The translations under genes were made by a program, and so were the position numbers. Positions 13,160-22,965 of a DNA stretch of 64,000 nt are shown in pieces (position 1 is the first letter of the stretch; every line of letters starts with the position of its first letter). Source of the DNA: Cristatella mucedo (Eukaryota; Bryozoa; Phylactolaemata; Cristatellidae); assembly GCA_009760855.2 (NCBI GenBank), contig WPIO01000059.1, forward strand, positions 501,001 through 565,000, given 5' to 3'. A model generated the notes under the pieces. That model did not search any database. It had not been told where the DNA came from and was given only the letters and a program-made list of their open reading frames with translations.

Positions 13160-13777
13160 CTACCATTCACGGTAGGCTAGCCGCAAGGCGAGCACGAACG
13201 AGATGCCTTTGCTGCTGTAAAGAAGGGCGCTCAACACGAACTGCTGTATCTTCTCTTTGTCCAGCTGGGGAAGGCAGCTCGCGTCGAAGCCGCAGTCATC
13301 GGCCTCGAACTTGGCGTCGGCCTCGAGCTCGATGACGTGCTCGAGCAGGCGCACAATTTCGAGCCCGGCAGCAGTGGAGCAGCTAGCGAACTGCTGACGA
13401 GCGTCGGGCGGCAGGCGGCGGAGAGCGGCGACGAAGTAGGGAGCGCCGTAGACGGCTCGGTTCTCGGCGGGCAAATCGAGGAACGGAGGCGGCAGGCCGA
13501 GCTTCTGCATCAGCTCGTCGATCTCGGCGGCTCTCGGCTCGGCGTCGGCCGGCAGAGCGGCCTTGACCTGGCCGGCCAAGACCTTGAGACGCAGATTGAC
13601 TTCGTGAGCTTGATCCGAGAGTGGTCGAACGGCGTCGTCGCCGCCTTCACCGGAAGCGTCGATGTCGGTCTCTTGGCAGCTGCTGCTGCTGCTGGCTGCT
13701 GGGTCTGCATCTGGCAGCTGCAGCTGCCGCAGGATGACTTTTCTCAGCTGCTCTCGCTTGTCGGCCGAAATACTCAA
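13160..13777 (-). CDS. GC-rich multicopy ORF, unknown protein (~205 aa)
   Basis: I do not recognise this protein. It is an open frame of about 205 residues with a basic start (SADKREQLRKVIL), a polyserine run of variable length, an acidic segment (ETDIDASGEGGDD), and then a long alanine- and leucine-rich helical region (DELMQKLGLPPPFLDLPAE, RRLPPDARQQFASC, KEKIQQFVLSALLYSSKG). Homologous copies lie at 4746-5382, 39345-39760, 47415-47991 and 61201-61899, and share flanks including an upstream CCAAT-box-like ATTGGCTG. Shared flanks indicate DNA-level duplication rather than retrocopying. Relative to the 47991 and 61201 copies the C-terminus here is replaced: an inverted repeat (GGTAGCCATGTAGGCTACC) interrupts the end of the frame. 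It could be a gene carried by a repeat or a duplicated host gene. Confidence 0.5.
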   Translation of the reverse strand: MSISADKREQLRKVILRQLQLPDADPAASSSSSCQETDIDASGEGGDDAVRPLSDQAHEVNLRLKVLAGQVKAALPADAEPRAAEIDELMQKLGLPPPFLDLPAENRAVYGAPYFVAALRRLPPDARQQFASCSTAAGLEIVRLLEHVIELEADAKFEADDCGFDASCLPQLDKEKIQQFVLSALLYSSKGISFVLALRLAYREW

Positions 13778-14909
13778 ATAACCGAAAAACTCTGGAGAAA
13801 GACTTTTGTAATGAGTAAAAGCCGATCGATTTGCTTTACAAAACCTAACATGTGTCTCTACAGTGCAGCGGCCACTGAAGTCTCCCGGTAGGCTGGCAGA
13901 GCTGGAGCTCTGGAGCTCTGGAGCAAGGACAATAGTGAGCTAAGGTGTTTAATTCGATGGAAGTCGGCGATGTCACTTAACTTTACAGCTTTCAACATTG
14001 ACAATGAAATATGTTCAGTTTTTGTGTTAGTTACTGTCAGTGATGTAGCAGCCTCCTTGACTGTTCAAGTGGTTCACTGCCTGAAGTGGAAAACTTGACG
14101 GCACTAGTGGGAAGCTATCCGAACCACCTGAATAGCCGTTTGGACTGCAGGCGGCTGGCCTGACTGCATTCGATCAAGCAACTGCACCCGCTCGGCATGA
14201 GCTGAACAGCTAGTAACTGAATAGTCCCAGATACTTCAGGAACTTTGGAAATACCTAATTAGATCGTGCCCTGATGGACCTCTCGCTCGAGGCCCCCCGA
14301 AGGAGAGCCTGGCAAATCGAGACAGCCAATAGCAACAAAGCGAATCACTAACAATTTGATGCCCGGGGCGGACCGTAGTCGACCGTCAGCGAAAATCACA
14401 ACGTGGAATCCATAACAATGATGGATAACGTGTCGGGGCGGCACTGCTGGGAATAAAATCGTAGGCATCCAGCACCACATAGTCAAAATCTGTAGACTCA
14501 GTGTAGTCAAAATTTGTAAAGGGGGCAGAGAGAAACTTGACCTCACCCAGGCAACATGCCAATTAAAGAGGTGACATGAAGCACAAGTCCGGGGGACAGC
14601 TTCTCGGCGAAGTACCGCAAATTCGGAGTGCAACGTTCGTTAGTCGTAAACTGTAATAAGGGGGCAGCCTGGTCTTGGCCGAGGTCGATCGAACTTTACG
14701 CTCGGTCCGTCAGGTTCAGCATCAGCTCTCAGCGAGCTACTAGTCAAGCAATGCATCGAGTTCAAGGTAGTTTTGCTCACATTTTAGGTCGCTTTGATCT
14801 TTGGCTCCAGCCTATCTCTCAGATCTACGTACTCCCCCACTTGGCCAAGCATCGTACTACTAGCTTTTCGGAAGCTAACAATTTACCAATACCTCTTACA
14901 AACCTCAAG

Positions 14910-15192
14910 CCACGCCGAACTCCAAATCGCTCAATAAAATAAATTAAAATTTGTGCTAAAAAATTTGAACATACTTTCAGACCATTTTACGCGCTCAGTA
15001 TTGGGCAATGCATGGCACAGGCGGACCACAGCTGTGCACCGGCCGACCCAGATGGTGATCCCACCATCTTGCCACCAGTGGGTTACCGGCCTGTGTCCAT
15101 GCCACATAACAGGCCTACCACAGCTGTGCACCGGCCGACCCAGATGGTCAATCCACCATCTGGCCACTAGCGGGTTACTGGCCTGTGTCCAG
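14910..15192. repeat. Rearranged repeat plus ~100 bp minisatellite
   Basis: 14910-15018 repeats 10678-10790 (GCCACGCCGAACTCC to GGGCAATGCATGGC). It is followed by nearly two units of about 100 bases starting ACCACAGCTGTGCACCGGCC and containing CACCATCT(T/G)GCCA and GTCCATGCCACATAAC. A related single unit is at 2676-2740. This patch separates the large duplication from the viral fragment. Confidence 0.7.
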
Positions 15193-15752
15193 TTGTCAGG
15201 TAACTGCATTTTATTCCAAGCTTTATATATTCCAGAGAAATACATAGCTTTCTCTACTGCTTCATATGGTGTTCCTCCAACCATTGCATGGTCGAATGAA
15301 CCTTGTTGATTCGAACTATAACCTAGAGTATCACCTATTGAATTAATTCCACCAGAGTTTATTCCGAGTAGTACAAAATAGTCACCAACAACTTGCATTA
15401 TTATTCTGTCATCTGTATCATCACTATATTTTATTCCACTACTATTTCTATTAGCAGAGTTGTAAAATGAGCCAGCCTTTCTTACAGCTTGATTTAATGC
15501 AAAGTTAATCTTTTGGCTATCGTAATATCCTTCAGGTATAGCAACTGAGAAACTGTTAGAGCTCGTCATACTTGCTTTATACCAAAGCATATCATTTACT
15601 CCAGTAGTAACAGTAGATATCACTCTATTAGTATAAGTAAACTCAACTCTACGTAACCCTATCTTATTGAATCCAGAATCTGATCCAAGCATTAGCGGTG
15701 GAACTAGTGTTTTTGAGTCGGAACTTGTGGTTCCTGTTATTCTTATAGACAT
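15193..15752 (-). pseudogene. Second-virus minor capsid (penton-like) gene A, fragment
   Basis: Starting at the ATG at 15752, this minus-strand frame aligns along its length with the gene at 22037-22941 of the main viral element. Shared blocks include MLGSDSG(F/Y)NKIGL, RVEFTYTN, GYYDS, SIGDTLG(Y/F)(S/N)SNQQG and VGGTPYEA(V/I)EKAMYF(S/A)GI. Identity is roughly half, so it comes from a different, related virus and not from recent duplication. Viral homology ends near AWNKMQLPDN at about 15193, after which the frame runs into host minisatellite. The C-terminal third is missing. Unlike the main copy it keeps its ATG and has no frameshift in the shared part. Confidence 0.75.
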
Positions 15753-15759
15753 TCTTATA

Positions 15760-16445
15760 TTATATTTTAATAATTTTTCTTACAAAAGTTGTCTGATGTG
15801 AACCAACATCTAAAACTTTTAAATTTGATCTGTAATATTGATTAATATTAGAAATAGAATCTCCAACAATATTATGATATTCAAGAGTAATTGGTTCATA
15901 TACCATTCGTTCCCAAGGATAGAAATTATAAGCAAAACTTCTTAACACATGTGTTTCATTATTATTTTTATTTAATTTGTTCCACTTGCAACTAAATTGC
16001 ACTTTACAAGAATTAGATTTAAGTCAGAAACAAAAAAACTTTATTCTCTGAATAAGTTCAAACACCAGGACTTACAACTGCTGTGGGTGAATTGTTTTCC
16101 AGGAGCTGCACTATATATAAATGTATTTAATGGCAGAGTTGTATCTGTTGTATGCACAGATCCGGTGAATCCAAGAGTACTTGACATAGTAGATTTAACA
16201 GCCACAAATGTAGACCCAGCATGCATACTTATCCAAGGGTTAGAAGTAGCAGCATCAATACCTAAAACAAATTTATCCGTGGTAGCTCCGAATGACACAA
16301 CAGAATTATTTATTGTATCTGCAATACCAACATTTACATCATCGGACACAGCAGCGTACATTCCAGGAGGTATCCTTACTATTCGCTCAGATCCACCAGC
16401 AAGTCTATAAACAAAATTGTTGTTGGAAGATGTAATCTGTGCTTG
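15760..16445 (-). pseudogene. Second-virus minor capsid (penton-like) gene B, fragment
   Basis: Two minus-strand frames (15760-16002 and 16041-16361), plus a short upstream stretch to about 16445, align with the intact gene at 22966-23817. Shared segments include DDINVGIADTINNS-like, GATTDKF, KST(M/L)S..LGFT and a PWE.MVYEP..(L/I)EYHN block near the C-terminus. Frameshifts lie near 15965 and 16030. Order and spacing relative to gene A (8 bases) match the main element, supporting a syntenic piece of a second viral genome. The N-terminal part is lost where LINE-A begins. Confidence 0.75.
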
Positions 16446-16499
16446 CTAATGGATTGGAGTTCAATGAAGTTAATCTCTCAAGTGTGGGGGAGATAAATA

Positions 16500-17590
16500 A
16501 AATACCGATTGAGCATACAGAAAGTTTTTGAAATCTGTTTGTGATGCAGGTCTTCTTGATCTACATTCAGACTCGACCGGCAGCCTCAATACCCTCACTA
16601 ATGCAATGAACATCACACTCAGGAGTGCTCTTGACAAGCATGCTCCCGTTCATTCTATCCGTGTTCAAAGTCGTGGAGATTCCTTTCAATTTACAAAAAA
16701 ACTCCTAAAAATGCCCCGGGTTAAGTGCAGGCTTGAACGTCGTTTCAAGAAATCAGGGTCTTATGCAGATCTAGTCAATTTCAAAGACTTCCTTCGAGTT
16801 TACACCCGAAAGCTTAAAAAAGCAAGGGCTTCTTTTTTCATCCGAAAGCTGAATTCCTGCCAGTCGGACCCTAAACAGATTCATAAGACAGTAAACCATT
16901 TACTGGCCAATGCTGACAGGTCTGACTCCCCAGATAATAAGGACTCAGCCGAAAGGTTTTCAGCATTCTGTACTGAAAAAAATCGTGCACATTCGTGCCT
17001 CTATTAAGCCCCCTCCGACTAAAGCAATTGCGGTTTCACAACCTGTGACCTTCCTTACAAGGTTCTCCGAGGTTTATGCATGCAATGTGGCTATCCTTAT
17101 ACAGAGCAAAGTTCTTACGCTGACCCACTAGGTCCGCCACGGCTTCTTCGTATCTAGCTGAACTGCTGTATCAGTTTCAGCCTGTTCGCGCCCTCAGGTC
17201 CTGTGTGGACAATAAATTAGCTGTCCCATTCCTCCGCCTAGAGACCGTTGGCGACAGAAGCTTTAGCTCTGCAGGTCCTAGACTGTGGAACTCGCTTCCA
17301 CAATTCTTACGCAACGACAACTACTCTCCAACTGCCGACTATGGCACATCTGTTTCAGCTGTCCTGAACTGCTACTTCTATGCTACTCACTACCTCAACT
17401 GCTCTCCTGACTCTGCTATGCTTCCCACTTTCTTTTGGTTGCGTGAGACGGAGTCTGTTGGCTACCGAATGCGTACCGAAAGCCGCTTAGGCTGTGAGTG
17501 TGCTATACAAAACTCTCCTTCGTAACACCCACATGGTCTTTATGACTTTGTGGAGTTACAGACGGAGATACATTACATTACATTACATAC
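16500..17590 (+). mobile_element. LINE-A copy 1, internally deleted non-LTR retrotransposon
   Basis: The first frame (16528-17007) resembles the linker between the endonuclease and reverse transcriptase of CR1/Jockey-like LINEs (KKARASFFIRKLNSC, then HKTVNHLL, then AERFSAFC). Around 17075 the sequence jumps straight to the C-terminal RT-ORF region (IQSKVLTLTH, GDRSFSSAGPRLWNSLPQFL), so the RT core is deleted. The 3' UTR carries TGTGCTATACAAAACTCTCC and ends in an ACATT pentanucleotide tail at about 17570-17590, the usual style of 3' end for this LINE group. Confidence 0.8.
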
Positions 17591-17591
17591 T

Positions 17592-18911
17592 TGAAAAGCC
17601 TGGATTAGACACCGAGGTCCTTGCAAACTATCGTCCTGTTTCACTTCTTCCTTTCCTATCAAAGATTCTTGAAAAAATTGTTGCTAAGCAGCTGATTCAA
17701 CATATTGAAAAGAATGTAATGTCAGAAACATTTCGATCAGGATTCAAGAGGCAGCACTCCACTGAAAATGCTCTCCTCCGTGTTAACAATGACATTTTAC
17801 ATGGCAATGACGACGGGAATGTCACTGCCCTAGCTCTGCTAGATCTGCCTGCTGTTTCGACACAATTGATTACGACGGTCTGATTGAACGATTAAGAACA
17901 ACGATCGGTCTGGCAGACGAAACACTGGCGTGGTTTAAATCGTACTTGTCTGATCGTGTTCAATCTGTGTCGTGTGGTGGTCAGGTCTCACACACGAGAA
18001 GGATCACCTGTGGAGTCCCTCGAGGGTCTGTACTCGATCCATTGCTGTTCTCCATTTATACAAAAACCTCTGGGAAAAGTGATCAAGGCCCATGGAATAG
18101 GATATCACTTTTATGCTGACAATACTCAGTTGTATTTGTCATTCAAACCGTCGGAATATGCTGCAGCAACTGAAAAACTGAATGCTTGCCTTGCTGATAT
18201 TCAATCCTGGATGTCGGAAAACGTCCTGAAATTAAATGATGATAAAACCGAACTGCTGCTCATTGGACACCCTAAGCGTGTGGCTGGATTAAAAGACTTT
18301 GCTCTTCTAATAGGTGTTGCTGTTGTACGACCATCACCACGTGCTCAAAATTTAGGTGTCGTTTTCGACAACTGCCTCAATTTTAAAGCTTCATTCAGAA
18401 GACTGGTTCTGCAGCTAGCCATCACGTCCGATCCCTATGCAAGATTAGGAGCTGTCTTCCACAGTGGCTTGCCCAAAATTCAACTAGCTCCTTAGTTCGG
18501 TCTTGGCTCGATTATTGCAATTCCCGATTGGCTGGGCCAAAAAAGCGATTAGGCCACTGCAGCTGACCATGAATATGGCTGCAAGGCTAGTCTTCAAGTC
18601 CCAGCGGTTTGAGCACGTGTCTCCTTTGCTAAATAATATAAGATGGATGCCGATTGACCAACGGATTCAGAGCAAGGTTCTTACGCTGACCCACGAGGCC
18701 CGCCATGGCTTGGCTCCTTCGTACCTAGCTGAACTTCGGCATCAGTTTCAGCCTGTTTTCGCCCTCAGGTCCCGTGTGGACAATAAATTAGCTGTCCCAT
18801 TCCTCCGCTTAAAGACCGTTGGCGACAGAAGCTTTAGCTCTGCAGGTCCTAGACTGTGGAACTCACTTCTGCAATTCTTACACAACGACAACTACTCTAC
18901 TATTACCGACC
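17592..18911 (+). mobile_element. LINE-A copy 2, reverse transcriptase region, broken
   Basis: The RT domain can be read in three frames: NYRPVSLLPFLSKILEKIV near 17625, a finger/palm part, YADNTQLYLSF near 18110, then the C-terminal block GDRSFSSAGPRLWNSL. The catalytic YADD box reads YADN here and several frameshifts intervene, so it is dead. The copy stops abruptly at about 18911, in NDNYST, where AT-rich viral sequence begins. Its own 3' end is not found on the far side of the virus. Confidence 0.8.
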
Positions 18912-19032
18912 ATGATCCAGAATCATTAATTGGATCTGATAAATTTATAATTCTATTACTATTTGCATTAAGATCTGATAATATCATACCATTACCTTTA
19001 GAAACATAATCCTCCTCTCTAAACTTTGACAT
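18912..19032 (-). pseudogene. Fibre-like protein, N-terminal fragment only
   Basis: An ATG at 19032 is preceded by TATATAGAAA and opens a frame of 40 codons beginning MSKFREEDYVSKG. It ends with the fibre repeat signature LNANSNRIINLSDPIND, which matches the modules in the fibre genes at 28816-31129. The rest is lost at the junction with LINE-A. It is the fourth fibre-type gene of the element and marks its broken left end. Confidence 0.7.
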
Positions 19033-19045
19033 TTTCTATATATTC
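19033..19045 (-). promoter_or_regulatory. Start-proximal viral promoter motif
   Basis: On the coding strand the sequence GAATATATAGAAA runs directly into the ATG at 19032. It is one instance of the motif found in front of most genes of the element. Confidence 0.6.
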
Positions 19046-19149
19046 GTTGATTCATATTTTATTTCCTTCTAATATCTCTTTTACAACAGGAACTATTCTT
19101 CCAAATCTTCCATAATCCTCTTCCTCAACTACTTGTATTTCTACTTTTT

Positions 19150-19845
19150 TTATATAATATTGTATATCAAAACCAAAACTTTTTTATTGTTAAATCCATC
19201 AAAATCACTTATTATATCAAATTCAAAATCATAATATTTTTCATCTTTAAGTAAAAACATAAACAAAGGTTCTCTTATCGGCATATCAAAAATGTAACTT
19301 GTAGGGATTCTTACTGAACCAGCAACTACATAATCTTTGGGAATATCATCACAATTCAATCCACGAGCAAAGATTTCAAATTCACTATGAAAACATCTAT
19401 TTAATTTTATTACATGAAGTCCTAATAAACATTGAGCAAGATATTGTTTTGGAATAAAATCTTCCACAATACTACGACTCCATAAACACTTTATCTCAAT
19501 TAATGTATCTTCATCTATAATTCCATCTGGAGAATATCTATAAACACCGTCACTAGTAAAGCAATCATTTACATTTTCAATACTTCTAATTTCATTTCTA
19601 AATATTTAGCAGCTATTTGTTCAAAAACTTTACCAAATATCATTTGTGCAAATCTCATTGGTTGAGAATTAGCAATATATTTTTTTATTTTCTATTAGCA
19701 ATTAATTCGATATCACAATCAATTTGTGAACCAAAAACCATATCACTTCCTAAAACAGAATAGACTTCTGATCCACCTATATTTAAACTCATAGATCTCT
19801 TCCATTCATCAGACCCTTGAATAAAATTTGTTTTTTGAATTATAT
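19150..19845 (-). pseudogene. YqaJ/lambda-exonuclease-like PD-(D/E)XK nuclease, frameshifted
   Basis: Read across three frames, this minus-strand gene has the order typical of YqaJ-type viral recombinase exonucleases: an N-terminal QGSDEWKRS segment near 19810, a PMRFAQMIFG helix near 19650, then YSPDGII followed by LIEIKC (the D and E-x-K of the nuclease core) near 19495-19535, then IPKQYLAQCLLGLHV near 19430. Such enzymes resect DNA ends for single-strand annealing. Frameshifts lie in an A-run near 19685 and near 19590. No ATG precedes the conserved N-terminus; the first is at 19791, inside the domain. It lies just downstream of the capsid gene on the same strand. The fold assignment rests on motif order, not on a search. 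Confidence 0.6.
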
Positions 19846-19863
19846 TTAGTTATTATAATTTTA

Positions 19864-21393
19864 TTAACAATCTTCTCCATCATAAATCATATTACTCTTA
19901 CTACAAGTGAAATTAGCACCACTTCCATTAGAAGTTAACTCAGCAGTATTCTTGCAAATAGTCAAATAGTGAACTAACAATGTGCTTCCAGCAGGAACAG
20001 CACTATTGAATTCAATAGTTACATCTAGCCGAGGAGTCACTCTAAGAGGTTCATCATTGTATTGCAAGCCAGCAACATGAATAGGATAAAGTGACATCCA
20101 TTCTGAGAAAGAAACACCAGTTGGATTAGCAAGCTCATTCATACCAAGATATTGTTTTCTGAAAGTCGTGAAATCCATATAGGCTTGTGCATGCTTACCA
20201 AGTTTTGGTAAACTAGATCTTGGAACTTTAGGATATTGTTTAGCTCCAGCAAAAGCTGATACACTTTTAATATCACAATGATTGTAAGTACAGGGGTTAC
20301 CAGTATAACTGTCATATTTATCAGCATTTTGAACTGCAACTATCAACCACCTAACTTTATCAATTGTATTTTGAACTGATAAAGTTTTATTAAATCCAAG
20401 ATTTTGATTGAAAGTATTTAAAGTAACGTTTTCATATCGTCTAAGTATGTAATTTAGTCTAATTTTCTTTGATTTCTCACTTGAAATATCTGCAAGTGCT
20501 CTTTGAATACTTCCTTTTGGTGTTACACATGCTGCTACAAGTCTCATTTTTGACATTGCAGTTCTAAAAGCAGTATACATACTTTGTCCATTAGCTATTA
20601 CTGGTGATATAGCTCCATTGACAATTTTTCCACCCATCGTATTTGCACTATCATTTGCACCTCCACTTGTTTCTGTCATAATAATATCTCTATCAAATCC
20701 ACCAGCACGAGTCATTTCAAGTGTAAATGGAATATTATAAAGAATTTTATTCATATCAGCACAAAAACCAGAGATTCTTGATAGAGGTAATGCAACACTG
20801 AAATTTCCAACTTCGTCAATAGTTGTATTTATAAGTCCTCTTCTAACTACAAATCCAGTGTTTTTATCACTAGGACCAGAAGAATTAGGACTTACATAAG
20901 AAGTAAGACCTTCAGATAAATCGTTAATTCCAGCTGCTTCATCTTTTCTCCATCCGGTAGCAGGACCTTCAGTTCTGTTATATTCATTCGGATAACATAG
21001 AAGACCCATTAGTGTTGAAACACATCCAACTCCTTCTTTTAGTGGTAGGCTTTCAATCTCTTCAGTGCCAAGTCTGATTCTCATACTGCTAAACATCCAT
21101 GCACCAGCATTATTAACAAGACTGAATGCAAGATTTCTATGACGACTACTAAAAGCTCCACCAGCTGCAGTCTGGACTTGTATTTGTCCTTCAAGTAAAA
21201 GATAACTATCAGGTAGAACATAGCATGTTTGTTGTTGACCAGGAATAATGAAACCAACTAATTTACTAGTAACAAAATCAGTCTCATTTCCATTAACTTG
21301 AGGAAACTCTATAAATTGATGATCTCTAAGTTTATATTCGGGAAACTCAGGTTCTCCAAGTTCGAGTATACTATCGATAGGCGCACTTGCCAT
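19864..21393 (-). CDS. Major capsid protein, double-jelly-roll (hexon-like)
   Basis: An intact frame of 509 residues. I chose the ATG at 21393 (MASAPIDSILELG) over the upstream ATG at 21447, because TATATAGAGAAGAAA immediately precedes it and the added residues look like translated promoter. Polinton-like capsid features include PLSRISGFCADMNKILYN around residue 218, then R(R)YENVTLNTF and VRWLIVAVQNADK followed by YNHCDI and a KQYPKVP segment in the C-terminal half. Length fits the group. It would form the trimeric hexon-like capsomers of an icosahedral shell. It is one of the few large viral genes here without a lesion. Its neighbours are the coiled-coil gene and penton-like genes upstream and the nuclease downstream, all on the minus strand. 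Confidence 0.75.
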   Translation of the reverse strand: MASAPIDSILELGEPEFPEYKLRDHQFIEFPQVNGNETDFVTSKLVGFIIPGQQQTCYVLPDSYLLLEGQIQVQTAAGGAFSSRHRNLAFSLVNNAGAWMFSSMRIRLGTEEIESLPLKEGVGCVSTLMGLLCYPNEYNRTEGPATGWRKDEAAGINDLSEGLTSYVSPNSSGPSDKNTGFVVRRGLINTTIDEVGNFSVALPLSRISGFCADMNKILYNIPFTLEMTRAGGFDRDIIMTETSGGANDSANTMGGKIVNGAISPVIANGQSMYTAFRTAMSKMRLVAACVTPKGSIQRALADISSEKSKKIRLNYILRRYENVTLNTFNQNLGFNKTLSVQNTIDKVRWLIVAVQNADKYDSYTGNPCTYNHCDIKSVSAFAGAKQYPKVPRSSLPKLGKHAQAYMDFTTFRKQYLGMNELANPTGVSFSEWMSLYPIHVAGLQYNDEPLRVTPRLDVTIEFNSAVPAGSTLLVHYLTICKNTAELTSNGSGANFTCSKSNMIYDGEDC

Positions 21394-21408
21394 TTTCTTC
21401 TCTATATA
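21394..21408 (-). promoter_or_regulatory. Start-proximal viral promoter motif (capsid gene)
   Basis: The coding strand reads TATATAGAGAAGAAA directly before ATG. This placement decides the start of the major capsid protein. Confidence 0.6.
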
Positions 21409-21421
21409 AAATACTAAAATT

Positions 21422-22027
21422 TTATTTTTGAATATATAATCCAGCACCTAATCTTTTCTTTATGTTTCCACCGTAAGTATCAATCCTAGGACTAACATAG
21501 GGAACAACAGCTTTAGTGTTAATTACTTTCTCTATTTCTTTATATGCTTTAGGATCATTCTCTTTAAGAGTCTCTGAATAGTCTTCCACTTCTGTATCTT
21601 CTTCTATCTTTGCCTTTCTACTTTTTTAGATTTTTTCTTAGTAACCTTTTTTCAAGCGTAACTTCTTTTAATTTAAGATCCATTTCTTTCATCTTTCTAT
21701 CATATTCTTCTTTTTTTTCTTTTTCTTTTCAAGTTCATATTCAAGTTCTTTCTTTCTCTTTTCTTCTTCAAGTTTATCATCCATCTCTCTACGTTTAACA
21801 GCATAATCTTGATCTATCTTTTCTTTTTTAGTTTGAAGTTCAGTAAGCTTTCTTGCTTGATGCATTTCAATACCTTTGTTAGCTATCGTTAATCCAGCAT
21901 CAACAGCTTTACTTGTAGTACCTAAAACTAGATTAAAGATATTAAGAGCATTATCAAACTTTGCTCCAGATCCACGATATTTTCCACCATGTATTCTTTG
22001 TTGACCAACTCTTGCATAGCTACCCAT
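21422..22027 (-). pseudogene. Coiled-coil virion-type protein, frameshifted in A-runs
   Basis: It begins MGSYARVGQQRIHGGKYRG at 22027, with TAATATAGACCA before the ATG. After a short hydrophobic stretch (NIFNLVLGTTSKAVDAGLTIA) a long, highly charged coiled coil follows (RREMDDKLEEEKRKKELEYE). Long A-tracts near 21710-21720 and 21625-21655 break the frame, but the other frames continue the charged helix and end in a conserved-looking tail (VPYVSPRIDTYGGN) at 21422. The stop lies 28 bases before the capsid ATG. The function is unknown; a scaffold or minor virion role is inferred from position only. Confidence 0.6.
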
Positions 22028-22036
22028 TGGTCTATA

Positions 22037-22941
22037 TTACTTTGAAATTTCTATTGTTACAATTACATCAGTTATAATTGAAACAGGACTTCCATTTTGA
22101 TCTGTTAAACTTATCTTAAAACTACTTATCCCATCTATATCTCCACGTGTTGGTAAATACAATACATTAGAAATATGTAGATCAACCTTTCCACCTGGAC
22201 TAATATCATCAATATCTATAATATATAAAGATTTACATTGCTCTAAGAATCCTTTTTTTCTTTCTACATAATTCTTAAGAGAATCAACTAAATCACAATC
22301 AACACTTATCCGTCGTATTCCTTTATTGTCTGGTAATAACATTTTATTCCATGCTTTAAATATTCCAGCAAAGTACATTGCTTTTTCTATCGCTTCATAT
22401 GGTGTTCCACCTACAAGAGCACTATCAAATGTTCCTTGTTGATTCGAATTAAAACCAAGAGTATCACCAATGGAATTCACAGCAACATTACAATTGCTTC
22501 CAAGTAGAACAACATAATCACCAACTATTTGCATTAATATATTCTATCGTCTGTATTAACACTAAATTTTATACCTGCACTATTTCTTTTAGTTGTATCA
22601 TAAAAAGCACTAACTGTTGATGTAGTTGTTGAACCATTTGCAGCGACGATAGTTTTTGGTTGAGGTTCTGATAGTCCTCCATTTAGAGCTGCTGTTATTT
22701 TATTTGAATCATAATAACCAGGACAAATTGTGATATAAGCAAGTGATGCATCAGTCATTGACCACTTAAACCAAAGTTTATCATTTATATCTCTAAGTAT
22801 ATTTAATACTGCTTTATTAGTATAAGTGAATTCTACTCTACATAATCCAATTTTATTATAACCCGAATCAGATCCAAGCATAATCGGTGGATATAATGTT
22901 TTTGATTCTGAACTACTAGTTCTAGTTAATCTTATTGATAT
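22037..22941 (-). pseudogene. Minor capsid (penton-like) protein A, start altered and frameshifted
   Basis: It is homologous to the fragment at 15193-15752, whose ATG shows where this gene should begin. At the equivalent codon (22939-22941) this copy has ATA instead of ATG, while the AATATAGAAAA motif upstream is kept. A length change near 22535 splits the frame into 22534-22881 and 22037-22534. Conserved blocks are MLGSDSGYNKIGLCRVEFTYTN, SIGDTLGFNSNQQGTFDSA and GGTPYEAIEKAMYFAGI. The C-terminal third is beta-rich and ends PVSIITDVIVTIEISK. Together with the next gene it forms a pair that is likely the vertex/minor capsid component; that role is inferred from its length, beta-rich character and neighbourhood. 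Confidence 0.6.
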
Positions 22942-22965
22942 TTTTCTATATTAAACTTCGAGAAT

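Larger units (their letters stand above)
8378..14909. repeat. Distal copy of the large direct duplication
   Basis: It matches 1-6537 closely throughout, starting TTGGGTGGATAGCGG and ending CTTACAAACCTCAA. It lacks the N and keeps the segment missing at 4579. Homopolymers tend to be shorter, and the GC-rich ORF is open. After 14909 the sequence switches to a partial repeat of 10678-10790. Confidence 0.95.

Noticed and set aside
14931..15192. C-terminal extension of the penton-like fragment
   Set aside because: The open frame beyond 15193 translates a host minisatellite shared with 2676-2740 and is a chance fusion.
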